Shown one piece after another: positions 8,467 through 16,682 of a stretch of 64,000 bases of DNA; within the stretch, counting starts at the first letter, position 1, and the number at the start of each line of letters is the position of its first letter. The notes beneath the pieces are model-generated. The model ran no database searches. It had not been told where the DNA came from and worked only from the letters and a program-made list of their open reading frames with translations. The DNA is from Novosphingobium profundi (GTDB taxonomy: Bacteria; Pseudomonadota; Alphaproteobacteria; Sphingomonadales; Sphingomonadaceae): positions 372,001 through 436,000 of the forward strand of contig NZ_JAIVLF010000005.1 in NCBI RefSeq assembly GCF_020524485.1. The letters run 5' to 3'. A program made the translations under genes and the position numbers.

Positions 8467-8572
8467 CGAGTCGCTCCGCACGATTCGCGTGGCACGTGCC
8501 CACCCGGCCCCTGTCCGGGACCAGCTGAGGGGCGCGCGCCTAACAGGCCTTGGCGTGCGTTTCAACCAAAGC

Positions 8573-9775
8573 TCAGCTCAGCCGGTTACGGAAATCCTCG
8601 TAGTCAAAGTGGCGGATGCACTCGAGCGCATCGGTCTCCGAATCCCACAGCCAGATCGAAGGCAGCGTGACCCCGTTGAAGGTCGTGGTCTTGACCATCG
8701 AGTAGTGCGCCTGGTCGAGGAACGCGAAGCGCGTGCCGGGCTGCGGGTCCTTGGGGAAGCGGTAGTCGCCGATGACATCGCCCGCGAGGCACGAAGGACC
8801 GCCCAGACGGATCGCCCCGCCCTCACCTTCATCGACCATGCCGTGATCGGCCGCCGGGATCTCGCCCAGCATGGCGGGGCGATAAGGCGCCTCGATCACG
8901 TCGGGCATGTGGCAGGTCGCCGAGATGTCGACAATGGCGACCGGCATGCCGTTCCAGCCCGTGTCGAGAACGGTGCCGACCAGGATGCCCGCATCGAGCG
9001 CCACGGCCTCGCCCGGCTCGATGTAGATTTCAGCGCCGGTATCCTCGGCCATGTCGGAGAGGAAGGTGATCAGCTCCTCGCGCTCGTAATCGGCGCGGGT
9101 GATATGGTGGCCTCCGCCCACGTTGATCCACTTGAGCTGGCCGAAAAAGGGTTCGAGGTAGTCGAACACCTTGTCCCAGGTGCGGTCAAGCGGGCCGAAG
9201 CCCTGCTCGCACAAGTTGTGGAAGTGGATGCCGTCGACAAGCTCGACATGCTCTTCGCTGAGCTGGTCGATGGGGAAGCCCAGACGCGAATGCGGCGCGC
9301 TGGGATCGTACTTGGCGACCTCGCCCTCGGGCTGCATCGGGTTGATGCGAAGGCCGATGTCGAAGGTCTCGCCGCGCGCCCGCGCGTTCTCGATGATCGC
9401 CGAGCAGCGCACGATCTGCTGGGGCGAATTGAAGATCACATGGTCCGACAGACGCAGGATCTCGTCCAGCTCATCGGGCTTGTAGGCCGCGCAGTAGGTC
9501 GCGATCTCGCCGTCGTAGAATTCGCTCGCCAGACGCGCTTCCCACAGCCCCGAGGTGCACACGCCATCAAGGTACTCGCCAATGATGGGCGCGGTCGACC
9601 ACATCGAAAACGCCTTCAGGGCCGACAGCACCTTGGCCCCCGATCGCTCACCCACGTCCTGCAGGATCTGCAGGTTGGCGCGCAGCTTGGCCGCATCGAC
9701 CACGAAGGCAGGGCTGTCGACGCGCGACAGATCGAAATGGGCAAAGGCGCCCGGATCACCGGCTTTGGTTTCCAT
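8573..9775 (-). CDS. nspC: Carboxynorspermidine / carboxyspermidine decarboxylase
   Basis: This PLP enzyme removes the carboxyl group from carboxyspermidine (or carboxynorspermidine), giving spermidine (or norspermidine). The 400-residue product has the Schiff-base lysine K54 in LSALKAFSMW, FHNLCEQGF, the WINVGGGHH phosphate loop, IEPGEAV and the C-terminal GGPSCLAGD with the catalytic cysteine. This pattern is specific for NspC rather than diaminopimelate decarboxylase. It starts 6 nt after the macrodomain gene stop and lies two genes behind the dehydrogenase making its substrate. Together with ornithine decarboxylase it completes the AdoMet-independent spermidine route. Spermidine rather than norspermidine as product is inferred from the adjacent putrescine-forming enzyme. 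Confidence 0.93.
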   Translation of the reverse strand: METKAGDPGAFAHFDLSRVDSPAFVVDAAKLRANLQILQDVGERSGAKVLSALKAFSMWSTAPIIGEYLDGVCTSGLWEARLASEFYDGEIATYCAAYKPDELDEILRLSDHVIFNSPQQIVRCSAIIENARARGETFDIGLRINPMQPEGEVAKYDPSAPHSRLGFPIDQLSEEHVELVDGIHFHNLCEQGFGPLDRTWDKVFDYLEPFFGQLKWINVGGGHHITRADYEREELITFLSDMAEDTGAEIYIEPGEAVALDAGILVGTVLDTGWNGMPVAIVDISATCHMPDVIEAPYRPAMLGEIPAADHGMVDEGEGGAIRLGGPSCLAGDVIGDYRFPKDPQPGTRFAFLDQAHYSMVKTTTFNGVTLPSIWLWDSETDALECIRHFDYEDFRNRLS

Positions 9776-9781
9776 GGTTCC

Positions 9782-10312
9782 CTAGTTCTCCAGCGCGGCC
9801 AGCGCCGCGCGGAGCACGGCCGTGGCGTCCTGGTCGAAACCGACCAGCAGGATAGTGTCGAAAGCTCCGGGATGTTCCCGAAGCGCATAGGCAATCGTGC
9901 TAACCGCGACTTGCGCCGCCCTCGCCGCGGGATAGCCATAAACCCCGGTCGAGATCGCCGGGAAGGCCAGCGTGCGCAAGCTTGCGCTGCGAGCCAGATC
10001 AAGGCTGGAGCGGTAGCACCGGGCAAGAAGCTCCGGCTCGCCCTGCTCCCCGCCATGCCATACCGGCCCGACGGTGTGGATGACGTGGCGCGCAGGAAGC
10101 TGGTGGCCTCGCGTCAGGCGCGCCTCACCCGTCGGGCAGCCCCCCAGTTCGCGGCACTCGGCCAGGAGCTGGGGCCCTGCGCTGCGATGGATGGCGCCAT
10201 CGACGCCCCCACCGCCCAGCAGGGAGGAATTCGCCGCGTTGACGATGGCATCCACCGCCAGCTGGGTGATGTCCCCCTGCCAGACCTCGACACGGGTGCC
10301 GCCCAACTCCAT
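9782..10312 (-). CDS. Macrodomain protein (MacroD/YmdB-like ADP-ribose-binding)
   Basis: Macrodomains bind ADP-ribose or O-acetyl-ADP-ribose, and many MacroD-type members hydrolyse ADP-ribosyl links or deacetylate OAADPr. The 176-residue protein has GDIT (13-16), [22 protein letters not shown] (21-42), with the catalytic-type Asn and the glycine-rich loop, and [12 protein letters not shown]. This is the full MacroD signature. The start at 10312 (MELGGTRV) lies 18 nt after the dehydrogenase stop; the longer open frame upstream would overlap that gene. It sits inside the polyamine operon, 6 nt before nspC, which is not explained by known pathway chemistry. Function in polyamine metabolism is unknown. 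Confidence 0.93.
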   Translation of the reverse strand: MELGGTRVEVWQGDITQLAVDAIVNAANSSLLGGGGVDGAIHRSAGPQLLAECRELGGCPTGEARLTRGHQLPARHVIHTVGPVWHGGEQGEPELLARCYRSSLDLARSASLRTLAFPAISTGVYGYPAARAAQVAVSTIAYALREHPGAFDTILLVGFDQDATAVLRAALAALEN

Positions 10313-10329
10313 CGACGCGCCGCGTGCGA

Positions 10330-11541
10330 TCAGAACGGCAGAGGTTCGGCGAGTTCCTCGACGTGCCAGGGCAGGCCCTGCTCGCCCAGCATCTCCAGGA
10401 ACGGATCGGGATCGAACTGCTCCATGTTGAACACGCCCTCGCCCTTCCACTTGCCCGTCAGCAGCATGGCCGCGCCGACCATGGCGGGAACACCGGTGGT
10501 GTAGGAGACGGCCTGGTTGCCGGTTTCCTCGAAGGCGTCTTCGTGATCGCAGATGTTCTTGATGTAGAACGTCTTCTCACCTGAACCGTCGAGCGCTTCG
10601 CCGGTCGCGATGTCGCCGATGTTGGTCTTGCCCTTGGTTGTCGAGCCGAGCGAACTGGGCTCGGGCAGGACCGCCTTGAGGAACTGCAGCGGCACGATCT
10701 CGACGCCGTTGTACAGGACCGGATCGATGCGGGTCATGCCCACGTTCTGCAGCACGGTGAGGTGCTTGATGTACTCATCGCCAAAGGTCATCCAGAAGCG
10801 GCCACGTTCCATCTCGGGCAGGAACTTGGCGAGGCTTTCCAGTTCCTCGTGGTACATCATGTACATGTTCTTGGGGCCGACCGCCTCGAAGTCGAAGGCC
10901 TGCTTGTTCGCCATCGCCGGGGTCTCGACGAACTCGCCGTTCTCCCAGTGGCGCGCGGGCGCGGTCACTTCGCGGATGTTGATTTCCGGATTGAAGTTGG
11001 TCGCGAAGGCCTGGCCGTGGTCGCCGCCATTGCAGTCGAGGATGTCGAGCGTGCGGATGGTCTTCAACTTGTGCTTCTTGAGCCACATCGCAAAGACACT
11101 GGTCACGCCCGGGTCGAAGCCCGAGCCCAGGAGGGCGGTGAGGCCGGCTTCCTTGAACTTGTCCTGGTAGGCCCACTGCCAGTGGTACTCGAACTTGGCC
11201 ACGTCCTTGGGCTCGTAGTTCGCGGTATCCATGTAGTTGACGCCGGTCGCCAGGCACGCATCCATGATCGCGAGATCCTGGTAGGGCAGCGCGAGGTTGA
11301 CGACGAGTTCCGGGCCGATCTGGCGGATCAGGTCCGAGGTCGCCGCGACATCGTCGGCGTCAATGGCGTAGGTATTGATCGTGACGCCGGTGCGGTCCTT
11401 GACCGATTCGGCAATCGCCTCGCACTTGGAGACCGTGCGGCTCGCAAGATGGATATCGCTGAAGATATCGGGATTCATGGCCATCTTGTGGACCGCGACC
11501 GAGCCGACGCCACCTGCGCCGATCACCAGAACCTTGCTCAC
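10330..11541 (-). CDS. Carboxynorspermidine / carboxyspermidine dehydrogenase (saccharopine dehydrogenase family)
   Basis: This NADPH-dependent enzyme condenses a diamine with L-aspartate semialdehyde and reduces the imine to carboxy(nor)spermidine. The 403-residue protein opens with the Rossmann motif [16 protein letters not shown]. It carries [39 protein letters not shown] and LDCNGGDHG, all typical of this saccharopine dehydrogenase subgroup. The start is GTG at 11541, with AAGGAG eight bases upstream; an ATG inside that spacer is out of frame. It is the first gene of the minus-strand polyamine operon and is divergent from btaA. Its product is the substrate of the decarboxylase two genes downstream. 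Confidence 0.93.
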   Translation of the reverse strand: MSKVLVIGAGGVGSVAVHKMAMNPDIFSDIHLASRTVSKCEAIAESVKDRTGVTINTYAIDADDVAATSDLIRQIGPELVVNLALPYQDLAIMDACLATGVNYMDTANYEPKDVAKFEYHWQWAYQDKFKEAGLTALLGSGFDPGVTSVFAMWLKKHKLKTIRTLDILDCNGGDHGQAFATNFNPEINIREVTAPARHWENGEFVETPAMANKQAFDFEAVGPKNMYMMYHEELESLAKFLPEMERGRFWMTFGDEYIKHLTVLQNVGMTRIDPVLYNGVEIVPLQFLKAVLPEPSSLGSTTKGKTNIGDIATGEALDGSGEKTFYIKNICDHEDAFEETGNQAVSYTTGVPAMVGAAMLLTGKWKGEGVFNMEQFDPDPFLEMLGEQGLPWHVEELAEPLPF

Positions 11542-11661
11542 CTGTCATTCTCCTTCGCCGCGAGCCGGGGAAAGGCCCGCATATAAGGGTCCTGCGTGAC
11601 AACTCAACTGCGCGCCCTCCCCGATTTGCACATCAAGGTGCATGCAGGTGCGCTTTTCGAG

Positions 11662-11690
11662 GTGTCATAAAGCGTCCCCGAGACGTCATC
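11662..11690 (+). promoter_or_regulatory. Candidate Pho box upstream of btaA
   Basis: Three 7-mers spaced 11 bp apart resemble PhoB half-sites (consensus CTGTCAT): GTGTCAT (11662-11668), CGTCCCC (11673-11679) and CGTCATC (11684-11690). The first spacer, AAAG, is AT-rich as in known sites. The first repeat is good, the others degenerate. Betaine lipid genes are known to be phosphate-controlled in Sinorhizobium. Confidence 0.35.
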
Positions 11691-11764
11691 GCGCGGTCAC
11701 GCGAAGGCGGCACAGCGGTCACGAGACGCGACACACCCTCGCATCGGCAAAGGACATCCCGCCC

Positions 11765-13006
11765 GTGACCTCCCGCATGACCGCCACAGCCCCCGCCACG
11801 AAAGCCAACCTGATCGATGGCGCCGTCGTCCGCCGCGAAGCGCGCGCGGGCGCCAGGTTGCTCGACAAGGCCTTCGCGCTCGCCTTCAAAGGGCTGGTCT
11901 ACGCCCAGATCTGGGAGGACCCGGTCGCGGACATGGAGGCGCTCGCGCTCGATGCCGACAGCCGCATCCTCACGATTGCGAGCGGCGGCTGCAACGCGCT
12001 CTCCTACCTCACCGCGAACCCGGCCTCGGTGACGGTGGTGGACCTCAACACCGCGCACGTTGCGCTCAACAAGCTAAAGCACGTCGCGATCCGCGAACTC
12101 ACCACTTACGCCGAACTTCGCCGCTTCATCGCCGAGGCGGACCATCCGAGCAATGTCGCGATCTACCGCGAACGGCTTGCCCCGCACCTCGATGAAACGA
12201 CGCGCCGCTACTGGGAAGGGCGCGACCTTGTCGGGCGCCGCCGTATCCGTGCCTTCACGCGCGGGATCTACAAGCAGGGTCTGCTCGGCGGGTTCATCGG
12301 CGCGGCGCACATGATCGCGCGCCTCTATCGCCTCGATCCGGCCGAGATCCTGGGCGCGGAAAGCGTCGAGGAACAGCGCCGCCTGTTCGACGAGCGCTTC
12401 GCCCCTGTCTTCGAGCGCCGCCTCGTGCGCTGGCTCACCAACCATCCCGCCTCGCTTTTCGGCCTGGGCATTCCGCCTGCCCAGTACGACGCGCTGGGCG
12501 GCGAGCAGCGCATGGCCGATGTGCTGCGCGCGCGCCTCGAAAAGCTCGCCTGCGGCTTTCCGGTCAACGACAACTACTTTGCCTGGCAGGCCTTTTCGCG
12601 CGGCTATGGCCGCACCTGCGAGGCGCCGCTCCCGCCCTACCTCCAGCGCGACAACATCCAGGCGGTGCGCGACCGTCTGGAGCGCGTGCAGGTGGAACAT
12701 GCCAATTTCACAGAGACCGTGCGTGCAAGCGATCACGGCGCCTTCGACCGCTTCATCCTCCTCGATGCGCAGGACTGGATGAGCGACACGCAGCTGACCG
12801 ACCTGTGGCACGAGATGACCCGAGTCGCCGCCCCGGGCGCGCGCGTCCTCTTCCGCACCGCGGCCGAACCCTCGCTGCTGCCGGGCCGGGTGCCCGACGC
12901 CATTCTCGATTGCTGGCACTACCGCGAGGACGAATCGCGCCGCGCGACCGAGGCGGACCGCTCCTCGATCTACGGCGGGGTCCACCTCTACGTGCGCAAG
13001 GGATAG
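11765..13006 (+). CDS. btaA: S-adenosylmethionine:diacylglycerol 3-amino-3-carboxypropyltransferase BtaA
   Basis: BtaA moves the 3-amino-3-carboxypropyl group of AdoMet onto diacylglycerol, forming diacylglyceryl-homoserine, the first step of betaine lipid (DGTS) synthesis at the membrane. The protein (413 residues from GTG 11765; an ATG at 11777 is the alternative) shows LVYAQIWEDP, ILTIASGGCNALSYLTANP (AdoMet fold), VDLNTAHVALNKLK, and the C-terminal DAQDWM and RVLFRTAAEPS segments of the DUF3419/BtaA family. AAAGGA at 11749-11754 is 10 nt before the GTG and 22 nt before the ATG, favouring GTG. btaB follows after 4 nt. A possible Pho box lies upstream. Confidence 0.92.
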   Translation: MTSRMTATAPATKANLIDGAVVRREARAGARLLDKAFALAFKGLVYAQIWEDPVADMEALALDADSRILTIASGGCNALSYLTANPASVTVVDLNTAHVALNKLKHVAIRELTTYAELRRFIAEADHPSNVAIYRERLAPHLDETTRRYWEGRDLVGRRRIRAFTRGIYKQGLLGGFIGAAHMIARLYRLDPAEILGAESVEEQRRLFDERFAPVFERRLVRWLTNHPASLFGLGIPPAQYDALGGEQRMADVLRARLEKLACGFPVNDNYFAWQAFSRGYGRTCEAPLPPYLQRDNIQAVRDRLERVQVEHANFTETVRASDHGAFDRFILLDAQDWMSDTQLTDLWHEMTRVAAPGARVLFRTAAEPSLLPGRVPDAILDCWHYREDESRRATEADRSSIYGGVHLYVRKG

Positions 13007-13010
13007 GGCC

Positions 13011-13649
13011 ATGGCCAGCCAGCCCCGCGATCACGCGCGCCTGATGGACACGATCTACCGCTGGCAGCGCCCGATCTATGACCTGACGCGCAAGTACTAC
13101 CTGTTCGGGCGCGACCGGCTGATCCGCGAGCTGGACGCGCAGCCCGGCATGGCCGTGCTTGAACTGGGCTGCGGCACCGGGCGCAACCTTGCCCAGATCA
13201 CTGAGGCCTGGCCCGGTGTCCGCCCGTTCGGCCTCGATATCTCGCGCGAGATGCTCAAGAGCGCGCGCAAACGCTTGGGTGGCCAGGGCGAACTGGCGCT
13301 TGGAGATGCGACGGCGTTCGATCCCATCGCCCTCTTCGGACGCGAGGGCTTCGACCGGATCGTCCTTTCCTACGCGATCTCGATGATCCCGGACTGGCAG
13401 TCCTGCGTAGCCCACGCGGCCGCCTGCCTCGCGCCGGGCGGCTCACTCCATATTGTCGACTTTGGCGACGCGGCGGGCCTCCCCCAACCCGCCCGGCGCG
13501 CGCTTCGTGCCTGGCTCACGAAGTTCCACGTCAGCCCACGCCATGCGCTACCCGATGTTGCCCGTGACCTTGCCCATGCCCACGGGCTTGCCTGTGACAT
13601 TCAGGACGGCCCCATGCGCTATTACCAGTTGGTACGGCTGACACGCTGA
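13011..13649 (+). CDS. btaB: Diacylglyceryl-homoserine N-methyltransferase BtaB
   Basis: BtaB methylates the amino group of diacylglyceryl-homoserine three times with AdoMet to give the betaine lipid DGTS. The 212-residue class I methyltransferase has VLELGCGTGRNLAQI (motif I), PFGLDISREML (motif II) and DRIVLSYAISMIPDW (motif IV). The N-terminal YDLTRKYYLFGRDRLI is typical of BtaB-type proteins. It begins 4 nt after btaA, so the two are almost certainly cotranscribed and act in sequence. Methyltransferase identity is certain; the BtaB role rests on the coupling to btaA and on the N-terminal segment. Confidence 0.9.
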   Translation: MASQPRDHARLMDTIYRWQRPIYDLTRKYYLFGRDRLIRELDAQPGMAVLELGCGTGRNLAQITEAWPGVRPFGLDISREMLKSARKRLGGQGELALGDATAFDPIALFGREGFDRIVLSYAISMIPDWQSCVAHAAACLAPGGSLHIVDFGDAAGLPQPARRALRAWLTKFHVSPRHALPDVARDLAHAHGLACDIQDGPMRYYQLVRLTR

Positions 13650-13653
13650 GGCT

Positions 13654-14643
13654 ATGAAACGGGGCATGACCGAGCCCCATCTACGCCATCCGACGCACGA
13701 AGGCGTCGAACTCGCCGCCCGCAAGGTCGCCGAGATCCTGCCCGAGACACCCCTGCTCCCCCTCGACATCGAAGGCACCACGATCTGGTGCAAGGCCGAG
13801 TGCCTGCAGCCCATCGGGGCCTTCAAGATCCGGGGCGCCTGGAACCGACTGACCGATCTCGACGCCGAGGCCCGCACCCGTGGGGTCCTCGCGGTTTCCA
13901 GCGGCAACCACGCGCAAGGCATCGCCTGGGCCGCGCGCAGGCTGGGCATTGCAGCGACCATCGTCATGCCGACCGATGCGCCCGCCGTGAAGCTCGCCAA
14001 CACGCGCGCTCTTGGCGCCGAAGTGGTGCTCTACGACCGCCCCGGCGGCGTCGACCGCGATGAGGTCGCCCGCAAACTCTGCGCCGAGCGCGGCTCGACG
14101 CTCGTTCATCCCTTCGGCGATCCCTGGGTTATCGAGGGACAGGGATCGGTCGGGATCGAGATTGCCGCGCAGATGGGACACATGACCGGCCTTGGACCCG
14201 ACCGGATCGTCACCCCCTGCGGTGGCGGCGGCCTCGCCGCCGGCCTTGCCCTCGCCTGCCCGGACGCCGCAATCATACCCGTAGAGCCCGAGGGCTGGGA
14301 CGATGTCTGCCGCAGCTTGGCGGCAGGAAAGATCCTCCCCGTCGGGCCTGATGCCCCGCCAACAGCATGCGATGCGCTGCAGACACCCGCGACGCACCCC
14401 ATCAACTTCGCGGTGCTTTCGCTGCACTGCCCCTTCGGGCTGACGGTTTCGCTTGCCGAAGTGCGCCGCGCCCAGCGCCTCGCCTTCGAGAAACTACGGC
14501 TGGTCGTCGAACCGGGCGGCGCGGCCGCGCTTGCCGCCGTTCTTGCGGGCAAGGTCGAGGTCGGCCCGCAAACCGCTGTTGTCCTCTCCGGCGGCAATAC
14601 CGACGCGCAGGCCTACGCAAAGGTCTTGACCTCCACCGATTGA
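13654..14643 (+). CDS. PLP-dependent threonine/serine dehydratase family protein
   Basis: This fold-type II PLP enzyme eliminates water and ammonia from hydroxy-amino acids, or racemises them in the serine-racemase branch. The 329-residue protein has the PLP lysine K58 in PIGAFKIRGAW, the SSGNHAQG phosphate/asparagine loop, CGGGGLAAGLA and the C-terminal SGGNTDAQ. It has no C-terminal ACT domain, so it is a catabolic or threo-3-hydroxyaspartate/serine-racemase-like form rather than biosynthetic IlvA. It starts 4 nt after btaB (an ATG at 13666 is an alternative) and may be cotranscribed with it, although no link to lipid synthesis is known. The substrate cannot be fixed from sequence. Confidence 0.85.
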   Translation: MKRGMTEPHLRHPTHEGVELAARKVAEILPETPLLPLDIEGTTIWCKAECLQPIGAFKIRGAWNRLTDLDAEARTRGVLAVSSGNHAQGIAWAARRLGIAATIVMPTDAPAVKLANTRALGAEVVLYDRPGGVDRDEVARKLCAERGSTLVHPFGDPWVIEGQGSVGIEIAAQMGHMTGLGPDRIVTPCGGGGLAAGLALACPDAAIIPVEPEGWDDVCRSLAAGKILPVGPDAPPTACDALQTPATHPINFAVLSLHCPFGLTVSLAEVRRAQRLAFEKLRLVVEPGGAAALAAVLAGKVEVGPQTAVVLSGGNTDAQAYAKVLTSTD

Positions 14644-14659
14644 CACGCGAGCCCACGCC

Positions 14660-14914
14660 ATGGATTTCAACGACCAACTTCGCCGCTACTTCGGCACCGA
14701 CGATCCCACAACCATCAGCCCCGGCGCGCTCGAGAGCGGACTGGAAAAGATGAAAGTGGACCTGGGCATGGAGAAAGATCCCGGCCGTCGCTTCGCGCTT
14801 TGGGCGCTCATACACATGTTCGGACAGGCGCCTGATCTCGACGTCGCCTTCAAGGACGAAGCCGAACGCGAGGCTGCGCGCAATTTCCTCGACCTGCTGG
14901 ATCGAAATTCCTGA
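14660..14914 (+). CDS. Small hypothetical protein (84 aa)
   Basis: I do not recognise a named family. The 84-residue product, MDFNDQLRRYFG to FLDLLDRNS, is mixed-charge and soluble with no membrane segment or signal. A central ALWALIHMFG stretch and helical propensity suggest a small all-alpha protein. It begins 16 nt after the dehydratase stop. It shares the GC-rich third codon positions of its neighbours and is followed directly by an intergenic repeat copy, both consistent with a real terminal gene of this transcript. Confidence 0.75.
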   Translation: MDFNDQLRRYFGTDDPTTISPGALESGLEKMKVDLGMEKDPGRRFALWALIHMFGQAPDLDVAFKDEAEREAARNFLDLLDRNS

Positions 14915-14944
14915 AACAGGTCCATAAGGTTTGAAGGAATAGTT

Positions 14945-15057
14945 CCGAGGGCCATCGCCCTCGGGCTCCCCAAACGGCCACACTCACCTCACTCGCGCTA
15001 ATCTGGCTGGGAAAGGTGAGGTCGCCAATTCCGGGGTCAAGGGGCGATGGCCCCTTG
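14945..15057 (+). repeat. Three-hairpin intergenic repeat, copy 1
   Basis: It begins with the hairpin CCGAGGGCCATCGCCCTCGG (14945-14964), has a central inverted repeat (CTCACCT 14983-14989 / AGGTGAG 15014-15020) and ends with CAAGGGGCGATGGCCCCTTG (15038-15057). Similar units occur at 25659-25771, 30681-30793 and 61829-61942. It lies between the 3' ends of the 84-aa gene and recA, next to the recA terminator. Confidence 0.9.
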
Positions 15058-15124
15058 AATCAAGACCTTCTTGTCTTTCTTCCTCCTACATTCCTGAACT
15101 TCGTCGCGCCCTATCACGGCGAAA

Positions 15125-15162
15125 CGAAAAGAGCCCCGACCTTCCGGCCGGGGCTCTTTTCG
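15125..15162. terminator. Bidirectional terminator downstream of recA
   Basis: AAAAGAGCCCCG (15127-15138) pairs with CGGGGCTCTTTT (15149-15160) across a 10-nt loop. On the minus strand it follows the recA stop by about 50 nt and ends in a T-run. Confidence 0.9.
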
Positions 15163-15210
15163 TGTTTCGATCGTGCCTCCCACCGCTTCGCGGCGAAGAC
15201 ATGGGAAGGC

Positions 15211-16284
15211 TTATTCCTCGTCTTCTGCCGAGGGGCCCACCATCATCTCTTCGGAGAGGCCCTCGCGCTGGCCGCGGATCGCCTTCTCGAGACGCTCACA
15301 GACTTCCGTATTTTCCTTAAGGAAGTTCTTGGCGTTCTCACGGCCCTGGCCGATGCGGATCGAATCGTAGCTGAACCACGAACCCGACTTCTCGACGATA
15401 CCCGCCTTCACGCCCAGATCGAGGATCTCGCCGATCTTGGAGATGCCTTCGCCGTACATGATGTCGAACTCGACCTGCTTAAAGGGCGGGGCCACCTTGT
15501 TCTTCACCACCTTCACGCGGGTGGAGTTGCCGATGATATCGTCACGATCCTTGATCTGGCCGGTGCGACGAATGTCGAGACGGACCGAGGCGTAGAACTT
15601 GAGCGCGTTGCCGCCCGTCGTCGTCTCCGGGTTGCCGTACATGACACCGATCTTCATGCGCAGCTGGTTGATGAAGATCACCATGCACTTGGAGCGGTTG
15701 ATCGAGCCGGTCAGCTTGCGCAGCGACTGGCTCATCAAGCGGGCCTGGAGGCCGACGTGGCTGTCGCCCATCTCGCCTTCGATTTCCGCGCGGGGAACAA
15801 GCGCGGCGACCGAGTCGACCACCAGCACGTCGATCGCGTTCGAGCGCACCAGGGTGTCGGTGATCTCCAGCGCCTGCTCACCGGTGTCCGGCTGCGAGAC
15901 GACCAGTTCATCGATGTCCACGCCCAGCTTCTTGGCGTAGACCGGGTCGAGCGCGTGCTCGGCGTCGACGAAGGCCGCCGTGCCGCCGTTCTTCTGCGCC
16001 TCGGCAATGACGTGCAACGCGAGCGTGGTCTTACCCGAGCTTTCCGGGCCGTACACCTCGATCACGCGGCCCTTGGGCAGGCCGCCGATACCGAGCGCAA
16101 TGTCGAGCCCCAGCGAGCCGGTCGAGATCGCCTCGACCTGCATCGTTTCCTTCGAGCCCAGCTTCATAGCCGAGCCCTTGCCAAACGCACGGTCGATCTG
16201 TGCGAGTGCCGCGTCGAGCGCCTTCTGACGGTCCATCGCGTCCTTTTCCTTGCCTTCCTGGATCAGCTTGAGCTGAGCAGCCAT
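15211..16284 (-). CDS. recA: Recombinase RecA
   Basis: RecA forms filaments on single-stranded DNA, drives homologous strand exchange and triggers LexA self-cleavage. The 357-residue protein has the Walker A GPESSGKT (79-86), the Walker [13 protein letters not shown], the L1/L2 DNA-binding loops ([17 protein letters not shown] and [22 protein letters not shown]) and the acidic C-terminal tail SAEDEE. Length is normal. Its promoter has a perfect SOS box that overlaps the -35 region (16361-16375), so it should be LexA-repressed. It is downstream of cckA on the same strand but separated by ~400 nt. A strong terminator follows. Confidence 0.98.
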   Translation of the reverse strand: MAAQLKLIQEGKEKDAMDRQKALDAALAQIDRAFGKGSAMKLGSKETMQVEAISTGSLGLDIALGIGGLPKGRVIEVYGPESSGKTTLALHVIAEAQKNGGTAAFVDAEHALDPVYAKKLGVDIDELVVSQPDTGEQALEITDTLVRSNAIDVLVVDSVAALVPRAEIEGEMGDSHVGLQARLMSQSLRKLTGSINRSKCMVIFINQLRMKIGVMYGNPETTTGGNALKFYASVRLDIRRTGQIKDRDDIIGNSTRVKVVKNKVAPPFKQVEFDIMYGEGISKIGEILDLGVKAGIVEKSGSWFSYDSIRIGQGRENAKNFLKENTEVCERLEKAIRGQREGLSEEMMVGPSAEDEE

Positions 16285-16337
16285 AAAACTTCCCCTGTGC
16301 TACCGGGCTGACCGGAAAGGTCAACGTCACCGGGGAC

Positions 16338-16366
16338 TATGTATTCCATTTGTTCTTCGTGAACAA
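16338..16366 (-). promoter_or_regulatory. recA promoter
   Basis: On the minus strand, TTGTTC (16361-16366) and TACATA (16338-16343) are separated by exactly 17 bp. The start would lie near 16331, giving a leader of about 45 nt. The -35 hexamer overlaps the SOS box. Confidence 0.65.
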
Positions 16367-16375
16367 GATGAGAAC
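16361..16375 (-). promoter_or_regulatory. SOS box (LexA operator) of recA
   Basis: On the minus strand it reads GTTCTCATCTTGTTC, a perfect GTTC-N7-GTTC alphaproteobacterial SOS box. Its downstream half-site is the recA -35 element, so LexA binding would block RNA polymerase. A further GAAC lies at 16386-16389. Confidence 0.9.
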
Positions 16376-16682
16376 ATCTGCATTTGAACAAATTTTAACC
16401 GCCTGCCGGTGGGCGTGCCGCGGACTGCATCGATCATGCGCATGGCGAAGGTGTGCACGCTCTGGCCGCACGTACCCCCGCCCCTAAACCTTCCGAAATG
16501 GGGACTTTTCGGCGGCGCACACTTCTACCACCCTCGGATGATCGCCTGTACGCCTTCGCCCTCTAGCGCCACTCACCGCCCGCCAACACCGGTCTCGAAG
16601 GCCAGCACATCATGGCCACAGCGACACGGATGCACGAACCGCCCGTTTCCACAGTTTCGAACAGATGCGCGCGGAGTCGGCG

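Larger units (their letters stand above)
8178..8572 (-). promoter_or_regulatory. Long 5' leader of ornithine decarboxylase
   Basis: The ~395-nt gap between nspC and the decarboxylase contains no full-size gene. On the minus strand it holds a candidate promoter (8438-8466), a short arginine-rich reading frame (8350-8421), a stem GTGAAA/TTTCAC around 8286-8307 and a second promoter-like pair: -35 CTTGCG at 8280-8285 and -10 TATATC at 8257-8262, with 17-bp spacing. Alphaproteobacterial ornithine decarboxylase genes are known to carry a structured leader, the speF motif. Whether this leader belongs to that family needs a covariance-model search. Confidence 0.5.
16285..16682 (-). other. recA promoter region and spacer to cckA
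   Basis: This 398-bp stretch holds the recA promoter and SOS box in its first ~100 bp. In the remainder (about 16390-16682) I see no gene, clear terminator or repeat that I can support. Confidence 0.6.

Noticed and set aside
14945..15057. CRISPR array or phage attachment site
   Set aside because: The repeats are dispersed singly over 47 kb, are internally palindromic, and have no spacers, cas genes or integrase.
16390..16682. Possible small gene or RNA between recA and cckA
   Set aside because: No frame has a start signal or family resemblance, and no stable hairpin with a T-run was found.
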